Below are positions 6,673-13,964 of a stretch of 31,644 nt of DNA, in pieces (the first letter of the stretch is position 1; the number at the start of each line of letters is the position of its first letter). Source of the stretch: JAHFUI01 sp041485905 (GTDB lineage Bacteria; Acidobacteriota; Vicinamibacteria; Vicinamibacterales; CAVVIG01); assembly GCA_041485905.1 (NCBI GenBank), contig JBGPKK010000041.1, positions 1-31,644 on the forward strand, in the 5' to 3' direction. The notes beneath the pieces were generated by a model that did no database searches, had not been told where the DNA came from, and saw only the letters and a list, made by a program, of their open reading frames with translations. The translations under genes and the position numbers were made by a program.

Positions 6673-8121
6673 CTACTTGCGCGCCAGGCCCGCGAGCTCC
6701 CTCACAAACGCGAGCGCGGGTCGGCTGTCGTAGCTGCGAAACAGCATCAGCTTCTCCGCTTCGAGCGATCCTTCCGCATGGACCGCGAGCACTTCCTGGT
6801 AAGTCGCGAACTCCGACGCGACGAGATTTCGGACGAGGCTGAGCGCTCGAAGGCGTTCCTCGCCGCCGACTCCGACCCGCCCGGCGTAGAAGCGCTCGTA
6901 GTGCCACCGCGTTTCGGGCGCGGCCAGATCCTCCGCCCCGGGGCCGGTCACCAGCGCGCCGCCGGCGATATCCTGCACGTTCCTGACCGCCTCGTGGTAG
7001 CCGTGCGCAAAGTGGTATTTCGCCATGTTCACGTACAGCGGATCGGGAACGACCATCCCGAGCTCTCTCGGCCTGCACTGGATGGCGGCGTAATGCGTCA
7101 GTCCTCGAAGCGTCTCGGCGTAGCTGATCAACTGGACCAGTTTCTCGCGCACGTGGCCCGCCTTGGCGATGCCGTTCAGATCGGCCATGAGCATCGCGGC
7201 CCCTACAAGCGCGTCAACCAGCGGCAGCTTGTATGAAATGGCCGTGAACCGGTGGTGCTCGACGAACGCCAGGGCGAGGGGACCGGCGAACTCGTATTCG
7301 CCGGCCAGGAACACGCGGTCCCACGGCACGAACACATCCTCGAACACCGTCGTCGTCTCCATCATCTTGTGTCGAGCGCCGATCGGATACTCGACGGGCG
7401 ACGACTGGGACGCCGTCGAATCGTACGCCGAGGCCAATAGCGTGAGCCCGGGCGTCGCGATCGGAACGGCAAAGCTCACGGCGTAATCGCGATCCGCGTC
7501 ACCCATCGCGCGGGTCGGCAGCACGATCAATTCGTTGGCGTTGGTGCTGACTGAGGTATGCGCCTTGGCGCCGCGGACGACAATGCCGTCCTGACGCCTG
7601 TCGGCGATGCGGACGTAGAGATCTGGATCAGGCTGAGCGGATGGCCCGAGCGAGCGGTCACCTTTGACGTCGGTCTGGGCCACGGCGACTGCAAGGTCGT
7701 TCGAGCGGCAGTGGCGGTAGAAATCGCCGACCCGTCCAGCGTACGCGCTGCCATACTTGGCGTCGACGGCAGATGCGACACGCATCAGCGCGAAGAGCGC
7801 GTCGCTGCCAATCTCTTTGATCAGCACGACCAACGTCCCGCCGGCCGCGGTCGCCTGCTCGATGAGCGCGCTGCGCTTCAGGAGATCGTCAGCGCTCTTG
7901 GCAATCTGGTAGTAACGCGAGTACTCGCTCCCGTCGTCGCTCACGACCGCGAGCGCTCGATGTGCAGGGTTCTCAGCGAGCTCGTAATCAATAGAGGCGT
8001 GCCGAACCGCAACCGAGATGACCGGGTGGCACGTGACGTCTGGCACGCGTTCACCCCTGAAGAAGACGGTGCGGTCGTCCCGCAGGCTTTCCACGTACTG
8101 TTGGACGGTTCTCAGCGGCAT
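6673..8121 (-). CDS. HpaB/4-hydroxybutyryl-CoA dehydratase family protein without Fe-S cysteines
   Basis: 482 residues from MPLRTVQQYV (ATG at 8121, preceded by GCAGGAG at about 9 bases); the frame extends 20 codons further up but lacks a better start. The acyl-CoA-dehydrogenase-like fold of the 4-hydroxyphenylacetate 3-hydroxylase family is clear from DVKGDRSLGPSAQPDPDLYV (151-170), GIVVRGAKAH (179-188), DYAVSFAVP (212-220) and VFVPWDRVFL. These stretches are closest, from memory, to 4-hydroxybutyryl-CoA dehydratase. That enzyme binds a 4Fe-4S cluster through C99, C103, H292 and C299. Here the matching sites are non-cysteine (around 101-106), His290 and Tyr297; Lys298 is kept. The only cysteines are 31, 138 and 349. 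It therefore probably works with FAD alone, as a flavin monooxygenase or another acyl-type reaction. Substrate unknown. It is the first gene of a possible transcript with the CuMMO-like pair, separated from it by a hairpin. Confidence 0.8.
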   Translation of the reverse strand: MPLRTVQQYVESLRDDRTVFFRGERVPDVTCHPVISVAVRHASIDYELAENPAHRALAVVSDDGSEYSRYYQIAKSADDLLKRSALIEQATAAGGTLVVLIKEIGSDALFALMRVASAVDAKYGSAYAGRVGDFYRHCRSNDLAVAVAQTDVKGDRSLGPSAQPDPDLYVRIADRRQDGIVVRGAKAHTSVSTNANELIVLPTRAMGDADRDYAVSFAVPIATPGLTLLASAYDSTASQSSPVEYPIGARHKMMETTTVFEDVFVPWDRVFLAGEYEFAGPLALAFVEHHRFTAISYKLPLVDALVGAAMLMADLNGIAKAGHVREKLVQLISYAETLRGLTHYAAIQCRPRELGMVVPDPLYVNMAKYHFAHGYHEAVRNVQDIAGGALVTGPGAEDLAAPETRWHYERFYAGRVGVGGEERLRALSLVRNLVASEFATYQEVLAVHAEGSLEAEKLMLFRSYDSRPALAFVRELAGLARK

Positions 8122-8199
8122 AGGCCCATCGCTCCTGCTAAAGTCGTCACAAGGTGCCGCGTATGATAGCGCCTCTCCCACAGTAGAATCTTCAGGCGC

Positions 8200-8400
8200 A
8201 TGCCGCTCCCCATCGGAACACGGTTGGCTTCGTATGAGATCGTCTCAGCCCTCGGCGCCGGGGGGATGGGCGAAGTCTATCGCGCGCGCGATGCAATGCT
8301 CGGACGCGACGTCGCCCTGAACGTGCTGCCCACCGCCCTTGACGGTCATCGTCAACTGGGAAGCTGGTCTAAAGAGATGAAGGACAAGAAGAGACTATGA
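8200..8400 (+). pseudogene. N-terminal stub of a PknB-type serine/threonine protein kinase
   Basis: The 66 residues begin with the signature start of bacterial receptor-like kinases: YEIVSALGAGGMGEVYRARD, covering the glycine-rich loop. The next conserved block would be ALKVLP with the ATP-binding lysine; here it reads ALNVLP, so the lysine is replaced. After about 48 residues the kinase sequence stops and turns into an unrelated short tail ending in TGA. No HRD or DFG segment follows, so the protein cannot be a kinase. The last codon overlaps the start of the dehydrogenase gene (ATGA). The stub may survive because it carries the promoter and translation start region that now drive that gene. 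Confidence 0.75.
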
Positions 8401-9305
8401 GCTCACAACAATCATTGCCGCGCGTCGGATGGATCGGGACCGGCGTCATGGGCGCCTCCATGTGCGGACATATCCTTGCCAAGGGCTACCCCGTTGTCGT
8501 CTTCACGCGCACGAAGGCGAAAGCGGGCGCGCTCCTCCAGCGCGGTGCGACGTGGGCCGACTCGCCGCGGGCGGTCAGCGAGCAGTCCGACATCGTGTTC
8601 ACGATCGTCGGCTTCCCCGCCGACGTCCGCCAGATCTACTTCGACGGCGACGGCCTGCTCGCGGCAGTGCGCGCAGGACAGATTTTCGTCGACATGACGA
8701 CGACCGAGCCGACCCTCGCCATACAGATCTACGAGGGTGCGAAGGCGAAAGGCGCGACGGGGGTGGACGCGCCCGTGTCCGGCGGAGACGTCGGGGCGCG
8801 CAACGCGACGCTGTCGATCATGATCGGCGGCGACAAGCCGACGGTCGACGGCCTCATGCCGCTGTTTGAAACCATGGGCAAGCGGATCATGTACCAGGGC
8901 GGGCCCGGCGCGGGGCAGCACACCAAGATGTGCAATCAGATCATGATCGCCGGCACGATGGTCGGGATGTGTGAGGCGCTGTTATACGGCCACAAAGCGG
9001 GGTTGACGCTGACGACGATGGTCGACACCATACGGGGCGGCGCCGCCGGCTGCTGGTCGCTCGACAACTACGCGCCGCGCATCCTCAAGCGCGACTTCGC
9101 GCCCGGCTTCGTCGTCGAGCATTTCATCAAGGACATGGGAATCGCGCTGGCGGAAGCCGACCGGATGGGCATCGCGCTGCCGGGACTCGCGCTCGTGCAC
9201 CAGCTGTACACGATCGTGCGCGCGCAGGGCCACGGCCGCCGCGGCACGCACGCCCTGATGCTGGCGTTGGAGGAGATGTCGAAAACGGGCGAGGTGGGAA
9301 AGTGA
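8397..9305 (+). CDS. Beta-hydroxyacid dehydrogenase (3-hydroxyisobutyrate dehydrogenase/tartronate semialdehyde reductase type)
   Basis: 302 residues, the usual length. The NAD(P)-binding motif GWIGTGVMG lies at 11-19, the substrate-binding signature DAPVSGGDVGA at 124-134 and the catalytic lysine in HTKMCNQ at Lys177. The family oxidises short beta-hydroxyacids such as 3-hydroxyisobutyrate, tartronate semialdehyde or glycerate in the cytosol; members cannot be told apart safely by eye. The start codon overlaps the stop of the kinase stub, so translation may be coupled. It converges with the cytochrome gene at 9316, leaving only ten bases between the two stops. A link to the MmsA-like gene 10 kb downstream (valine breakdown) is possible but not shown by context. 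Confidence 0.9.
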   Translation: MSSQQSLPRVGWIGTGVMGASMCGHILAKGYPVVVFTRTKAKAGALLQRGATWADSPRAVSEQSDIVFTIVGFPADVRQIYFDGDGLLAAVRAGQIFVDMTTTEPTLAIQIYEGAKAKGATGVDAPVSGGDVGARNATLSIMIGGDKPTVDGLMPLFETMGKRIMYQGGPGAGQHTKMCNQIMIAGTMVGMCEALLYGHKAGLTLTTMVDTIRGGAAGCWSLDNYAPRILKRDFAPGFVVEHFIKDMGIALAEADRMGIALPGLALVHQLYTIVRAQGHGRRGTHALMLALEEMSKTGEVGK

Positions 9306-9315
9306 AACTTACGCG

Positions 9316-10416
9316 TTACTGATTGCCGCAGCTCGGGGCCACCATCTGCAGCGACGTCAGGTTGAGCCGCGCGTCGGTCGGGTCTCTGTAGAGCAGACCC
9401 CTCGCCTCCACTTTGTGCCCCTTGTGGGACTCCGGCTTGAACGGAGTGACGCTGACCAACTGATACGTCTGGCTCCCCAGCGCTTTCGACTCCGCGCTTT
9501 TCAGTACTGTCGGAGTCGGCGCTTCGTCTTTGGTAACGACCGGCTCGCTCGTCCTGGTCAATACCCACCGGTCGTTGGGACCCTGCGTCAGGCAGCCGAC
9601 CACCTGCACGAGCGAAAAGTTGGGCGCCGTCGCCACGAGGCCTCTCCTGACGATCTCGATGCGGTCCAGAGCTTCGGCGTCGAGCTTCAGCTCGATCTGA
9701 CCCGCGGGAAACGCGTTGGACTGCAGCAGAAACGCGACGATGTCGATTTTGGCTTCGTCGGTCGTTTCATTCGGCCCGTTGGGCGGCATCGTCTCGCTGA
9801 TCTTCTTGAACAAGCTGTTCACCGGACCATTTTCCCAATGCGACAGGAACGCGTCGCCTCTGAGCGTGGGTCCTCTGTCGCCGCTGAGATCGAGCTGGTG
9901 GCATCCGCCGCACCGCCCTGTCAGGAAATTCGCCTTGCCGCGCTCCGCTTGCGCCGTCGTGTACACGCCGTCCCAGACCCCCTTCTTCGCGATCTTGATG
10001 CCTTCGAGCGCGGACATGTCCAGCTTGAGCTCGTCTTTCCCGGCCGGGACGTCGTTCCTCTGAAGAATGTAGGCCAGGATGTCCACCTTGACCTCGTCGC
10101 TGACGACGGCGGCCCCGCCATCGCGCGGCATCGTGTCTCGCATGAGCGTGTAGAGACTCGCCAGGCTGTCGTTCTCGTACTTCGAGAGGAACGCGTTGCC
10201 CTTCAGCGCGGGCCCGCGCTCCGAGCCAATGAGCTCGATGTTGTGGCATCGGATGCAGGCCGCCTCGAACCTCGGCTTGCCGCGCGCCGCCTGTTCGATG
10301 GTGAAAACGCCGTCCCAAATTTTTCGCTCGCCGGTGGACTGCTGCGCTGCCGTCCCGGCCAGCGCCGCCACCCACGTCGCCGCCGCAATGAGAAACGCGG
10401 TTGGTCTTCGGCCCAT
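9316..10416 (-). CDS. Secreted cytochrome c with two tandem haem domains and a C-terminal domain
   Basis: 366 residues with a signal peptide (1-24, ending GTAA). Two homologous cytochrome c domains follow: the first with CIRCH at 54-58 and the second with CGGCH at 169-173. Each starts with a WDGV(F/Y)T..QA.RG motif and carries a Met-Pro (TMPRDG, TMPPNG) suited to axial haem ligation. The C-terminal 110 residues (VQVVGCLTQGPNDRWVLTRTSEP onward, shown only in outline) form a separate beta-rich domain without haem. It is a periplasmic electron carrier or sensor; no catalytic motif is seen. The next gene upstream, 24 bases away, encodes a single copy of the same domain, so the pair probably arose by duplication and is co-transcribed. 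Confidence 0.85.
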   Translation of the reverse strand: MGRRPTAFLIAAATWVAALAGTAAQQSTGERKIWDGVFTIEQAARGKPRFEAACIRCHNIELIGSERGPALKGNAFLSKYENDSLASLYTLMRDTMPRDGGAAVVSDEVKVDILAYILQRNDVPAGKDELKLDMSALEGIKIAKKGVWDGVYTTAQAERGKANFLTGRCGGCHQLDLSGDRGPTLRGDAFLSHWENGPVNSLFKKISETMPPNGPNETTDEAKIDIVAFLLQSNAFPAGQIELKLDAEALDRIEIVRRGLVATAPNFSLVQVVGCLTQGPNDRWVLTRTSEPVVTKDEAPTPTVLKSAESKALGSQTYQLVSVTPFKPESHKGHKVEARGLLYRDPTDARLNLTSLQMVAPSCGNQ

Positions 10417-10440
10417 GACGGTTTCCTTTTGCCTGTTGCC

Positions 10441-10935
10441 CTATTGCTTCTTCCGGTCGATCACAATCTGTCCGAGGACGTCAGTATTGAGACTGAGCTC
10501 TTTTGCGCCGCTCGGGATTTTGTTCGCCTGCAGCACATACGCAATGACGTCGGCGTAGGCGCGCGCGTTCAGGCTTCCCGGGTTGTCGCGCGGCATCGAT
10601 CGCTTCACGGACTCGAACAGGTCTTTCAGCGTGCGATCGTTCCACTGCGTCAGAAACGCGTCCCACACGAGCGACGGCACTTCGTCGACCGGATTGCCGG
10701 ACAGGTCGGCGCCGTGGCACGACTCGCAGGAGCGCGTGTAGGTGTTCTCACCGCGCTTCGCCTGCGCCTCTGTGTACACGCCATCCCACACGGATCGTCT
10801 CGCCGATTCCGCCTTCGCGCCTTGCGCTTCGGCGAGACCTGACTGCCACAAAGGGACGCCGACGCCGAAAACGGTTGTCGCGATCACCAGAGCCGCCGCC
10901 GCCGCCAACCTGGTCCCGGTGTCATCACTCGTCAT
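10441..10935 (-). CDS. Secreted or membrane-anchored monohaem cytochrome c, WDG type
   Basis: 164 residues. A hydrophobic stretch at about 10-29 acts as signal peptide or anchor. The haem site is CESCH at 70-74, preceded by SVWDGVYTEAQAKRGE, the same opening motif as in the two domains of the neighbouring gene. SMPRDNPGS supplies the probable Met ligand. This is a class I-type periplasmic electron carrier. It is transcribed just ahead of the two-domain cytochrome and downstream of a terminator that separates it from the ankyrin operon. Cytochromes of this type often accompany acidobacterial oxidoreductase genes, but no enzyme partner is adjacent here. Confidence 0.85.
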   Translation of the reverse strand: MTSDDTGTRLAAAAALVIATTVFGVGVPLWQSGLAEAQGAKAESARRSVWDGVYTEAQAKRGENTYTRSCESCHGADLSGNPVDEVPSLVWDAFLTQWNDRTLKDLFESVKRSMPRDNPGSLNARAYADVIAYVLQANKIPSGAKELSLNTDVLGQIVIDRKKQ

Positions 10936-10965
10936 GACCTACGACATCCACAGGGGGAGTCACAA

Positions 10966-11004
10966 TACAAAGGCCAGAACCCTGGGAAGGATTCCGGCCT
11001 TTTT
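10966..11004. terminator. Terminator hairpin after the ankyrin operon
   Basis: GGCCAGAA (10972-10979) pairs with TTCCGGCC (10992-10999) with one mismatch and a 12-base loop. On the plus strand it is followed by TTTTT; on the minus strand, the direction of the operon, by TTTGTATT. It lies 36 bases after the ankyrin gene stop at 11040 and before the start of the next minus-strand cytochrome gene, so it separates two transcripts. Confidence 0.65.
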
Positions 11005-11039
11005 CCAACGTTCAAGAGATCGGCAAACCCGGATGACTG

Positions 11040-12593
11040 CTACGGCTGCGCGGGGGCCGGAGCGATGCCGTTCTTGGCCATCAATTCGCGAAGCAACGTC
11101 GCCGTGTTTTCGTTCCCCTGACCGCCGCGACCGCGCGCGCCACCGCCGCCACCGCCACCGCGTCGGCCACCGCCGCCCCCGACGCCAAGCGCGACATCCA
11201 GCGGCGTCTGGCCCTGCTTGTTCTTCATGTCCAGCTTGGCGCCGCTGTCCGCCAGGTACTGAACGATCGTGTTCGCGCCGCGTGCGACGGCGTTGTGCAG
11301 CGCCGTTTGACCGTTGGTGTTGAAGGCGTTGATGTCGAGGCCGTGCGCAACGCACAGCTTGAGCGCCTCGAGCGAGCTCGCCTCGGTTACGGGAATGGCG
11401 ACGGCGTACGCCCCCACGACAGCCCCGCCTGCGGCGGCGATCATCGCCACGGTCGTACGATCTTTCAGCGTGAGCCGCGGGTCGGCTCCCGCGTCGAAGA
11501 GCATCCGCATGAGCGCCAGATCGTTGCTCTTGGCGGCTCGAGCCAGCGGCGTCGCGCCTTCACCAAGCGACGCGTCGCCGGTCGGCGTGTGATGCCGGCC
11601 GATGATGGGCCGCTTGAGTCTGGCGTTCGGGTTCGCGCCGTGCGCGAGCAGGAGCTTCACGACATCGGCCGCGTCCAGCTTGTCCACGAGCTTGGGGCTC
11701 GGCCTGCTCAGCATCGGCCCGAGCGTGTGCATGTCGACCGCGGAGTAGAGGGCCGCCGTCCCGGTGCTGTCGGTGACGTTCGGGTCGGCGCCTTTGTCGA
11801 TCAAGGCGGCGGCCGTGTCGAAGTGCGCGTTGATGATGGCGAGCATCAGCGCGGTGGTACCGTCGGGATCGGGGAGGTTGAGATCCGCTTTGACGTCGGC
11901 CAACGCACGGACCGCGTCAATCGCGCCGTCGCGCGCCGCATACATCAGCGGCGTCCACCCACCGCGCGGAAGCACGGTCACGACCATGCCGGAGGTCTCG
12001 AATTTGAATTCCGGGAAGGTCAACGCCTTCGAGCGCCCGTTCACGTCGGCGCCCAGTTCCGCCAGCGCCTTGACGGCGGCGGCGTTGTTCTCGCTCGCCG
12101 CCCACATGAGCGCCGTTTGCCCCTGCCAGCTTTCTTTCGCGTTGACGCTCGCGCCGTGCGACACGAGCGTTCTGATGATGTCGGAATTCCCCGTGCGGGC
12201 CGCCGTCATCAACACCGTTTCGCCTTCCGGTAGCGCGCTGTTGGCGTTGGCGCCGGCCTTGAGCAGCACATCGATGAGCCGCGCGTTGCCGTTCTGAGCC
12301 GCCAGCGCGATCGGCGTGATCCCGTACCGATTCGCGGCCTTGACGTTCGCGCCGGCGCGAATCAGCAGCTGCGCGGTGTCCGTGTCGTCGCCGCGCACGG
12401 CCCAGTGGAGCGGAGTCATGCCGTCGGGTTCCGGGGCGTTGACGTTCGCGTGCTGACCGATCAGCGTCCGGACCGCGGCGCGGTTCCCCTGCTTCACCGC
12501 GTCGACGAGGCGAATGCTGTTGCCGGCCGCCTCGAGGCCGGCCACGAGCACGAGCGCCAACAGGCAGGCGGCGCGAACAGGTGTGATGCGCAT
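11040..12593 (-). CDS. Secreted ankyrin-repeat protein with glycine-rich tail
   Basis: 517 residues with a signal peptide (1-23, LLALVLVAGLEAAG). About ten ankyrin repeats follow, recognisable by repeated G-x-TPLH.A and LL..GA..N patterns (for example DGMTPLHWAVRGDD, NGQTALHNAVARGA, KQGQTPLDVAL). The repeats form a solenoid for protein binding in the periplasm. The tail from about residue 465 is a low-complexity GGGGGRRGGGG stretch followed by a short helix. It is the third gene of the operon DUF1592-DUF1552-ankyrin, with one base between its start and the stop of the DUF1552 gene. The trio recurs in Acidobacteria and Planctomycetes-like genomes as I recall, but the pathway is not known. Confidence 0.9.
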   Translation of the reverse strand: MRITPVRAACLLALVLVAGLEAAGNSIRLVDAVKQGNRAAVRTLIGQHANVNAPEPDGMTPLHWAVRGDDTDTAQLLIRAGANVKAANRYGITPIALAAQNGNARLIDVLLKAGANANSALPEGETVLMTAARTGNSDIIRTLVSHGASVNAKESWQGQTALMWAASENNAAAVKALAELGADVNGRSKALTFPEFKFETSGMVVTVLPRGGWTPLMYAARDGAIDAVRALADVKADLNLPDPDGTTALMLAIINAHFDTAAALIDKGADPNVTDSTGTAALYSAVDMHTLGPMLSRPSPKLVDKLDAADVVKLLLAHGANPNARLKRPIIGRHHTPTGDASLGEGATPLARAAKSNDLALMRMLFDAGADPRLTLKDRTTVAMIAAAGGAVVGAYAVAIPVTEASSLEALKLCVAHGLDINAFNTNGQTALHNAVARGANTIVQYLADSGAKLDMKNKQGQTPLDVALGVGGGGGRRGGGGGGGARGRGGQGNENTATLLRELMAKNGIAPAPAQP

Positions 12594-12594
12594 G

Positions 12595-13908
12595 TTAGAG
12601 CTCGACCCGGCCGGTGCTGATCCCGAACTTGTCCATCTCGCAACCGAACTTATTGGCGAAGTCCAGCATCAGGTTCGCCAGCGGGGTTTCTTTCGGCGCC
12701 TGAACGTGGCGGTTGCCCTTGAGCAGGCCGGCTCCGCCGCCCAGAATCGCGACCGGGACGTTGAGGCGCGAATGCGTATCGCTCTCGCTCATGCCGCTGC
12801 CGTAGACGATCAGCGAATGATCCAGCAACGAGCCGTCGCCGTCGGGCGTGGACTTGAGCTTGTTCAGGAACCTGGCGAACAGCGACACGTGGTACGTGTT
12901 CAGCTTGACGAGATTCGCGAGCTTTTCCGGGTTGTTCCCGTGGTGCGACATCGAGTGATGCGGCTCGGCGAAGCCGAGGTTCGGGTAGACGCGCTGGCTG
13001 GCGTCGCGGCTCATCATGAAGGTGAACACCTTGGTGATGTTCGCCTCGTAGGCGAGCGCGAGCAGATCGAACTGCAGCGCGACGTGCTCCTCGAACGATT
13101 CCGGCACGCCGATGGGGGCGTCGGGCACGGTGACTTCTGTCGTCGCCTGTTTCTCGGCCTTCTGAATCCGCTGTTCGATTTCGCGGACGTTCTCGAGGTA
13201 GTCGGTGAGCCTGGAGCGATCGCGCGGTCCGAGCCCGCCCTGCAGATCCTTGACGTCCTCCTTGACCGAGTCGAGGATGCTGCGGTCGGTCTGCATATGC
13301 GCGAGACGCTGCGCGGCGGTGCCGGCGCGCCCGAACATCCGCTCGAAGGTGACGCGCGGATTGATCTCCATCGGCAGCGGCTGCGTGGGGCTTGCCCACG
13401 ACAGCGTGTTCATGTACGCGCACGCGTACTGCGTGTCGCAGCCGCCGATGTAGCCGGTGAAGTCCTCGGTCGCCAGCTCGAGAGACGGGAACACCGTGTC
13501 CTGTCCGATCTGCTTCGCGATCACCTGATCGATGGTGACCCCGTTGTGGACGTCCTCGGCGATGGTCCTCTTCGGAATGGTGCCGCTCAGCCACGCGGCC
13601 ACCGTCGTCGCATGGCCGTCCAGCGGATCGCAGAGCTCGGAGACCACGGTGAGGTGGTCGCGGAACGCCTCGAGCGGCTTCAGGATGGGCGTGAGCTCGA
13701 AGTCGGCGCCCGTCGCCTTCGGCGTCCAGTAACCGGGTCGCTCACCGAGCGGGACGAAGATCGCCCCGAAGCGGCGCTGCGGGTTGGCGGCCGTCTTCGC
13801 CATGGCGGTCAAGGCCGGCACCATGGATTCCAGCAGCGGCAATGCCAGGGTGACACCCACGCCTCGCAAGAACGTCCGCCGGGGCAACGACATCTTGGTG
13901 ATGAACAT
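12595..13908 (-). CDS. DUF1552 family secreted protein
   Basis: 437 residues, typical for DUF1552. The N-terminus LPRRTFLRGVGVTLALPLLE looks like a twin-arginine export signal, so a folded protein is probably moved to the periplasm. Family landmarks include FVPLGERPGYW near the start, the SELCDPLDGHAT segment, the PSLEL segment, and the C-terminal YGSGMSESDTHSRLNVPV with GGGAGLLKG. The fold is thought to be sulfatase/DUF1501-like, but no activity is established. It is translated between the DUF1592 cytochrome and the ankyrin protein; these three are nearly always neighbours. MSLPRR (start at 13893) is an equally plausible start. Confidence 0.9.
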   Translation of the reverse strand: MFITKMSLPRRTFLRGVGVTLALPLLESMVPALTAMAKTAANPQRRFGAIFVPLGERPGYWTPKATGADFELTPILKPLEAFRDHLTVVSELCDPLDGHATTVAAWLSGTIPKRTIAEDVHNGVTIDQVIAKQIGQDTVFPSLELATEDFTGYIGGCDTQYACAYMNTLSWASPTQPLPMEINPRVTFERMFGRAGTAAQRLAHMQTDRSILDSVKEDVKDLQGGLGPRDRSRLTDYLENVREIEQRIQKAEKQATTEVTVPDAPIGVPESFEEHVALQFDLLALAYEANITKVFTFMMSRDASQRVYPNLGFAEPHHSMSHHGNNPEKLANLVKLNTYHVSLFARFLNKLKSTPDGDGSLLDHSLIVYGSGMSESDTHSRLNVPVAILGGGAGLLKGNRHVQAPKETPLANLMLDFANKFGCEMDKFGISTGRVEL

Positions 13909-13929
13909 GGTCGCGAGCTCCTTTGCTCG

Positions 13930-13957
13930 GTCCGGCTAAAGCCGGACACTACGTACG
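13930..13957. repeat. Dispersed palindromic element, copy 1
   Basis: GTCCGGCT-AA-AGCCGGAC forms an 8-base hairpin followed by ACTACGTACG. The same 27 bases, with one difference in the loop, occur at 24891-24917. This copy lies in the 56-base gap between the DUF1592 and DUF1552 genes of one operon, so it would be transcribed and could act as an mRNA stem. Confidence 0.8.
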
Positions 13958-13964
13958 TCTGGCG

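Noticed and set aside
6673..8121. Genuine 4-hydroxybutyryl-CoA dehydratase (abfD)
   Set aside because: The three cluster cysteines are missing, so the name would mislead despite strong similarity in other motifs.
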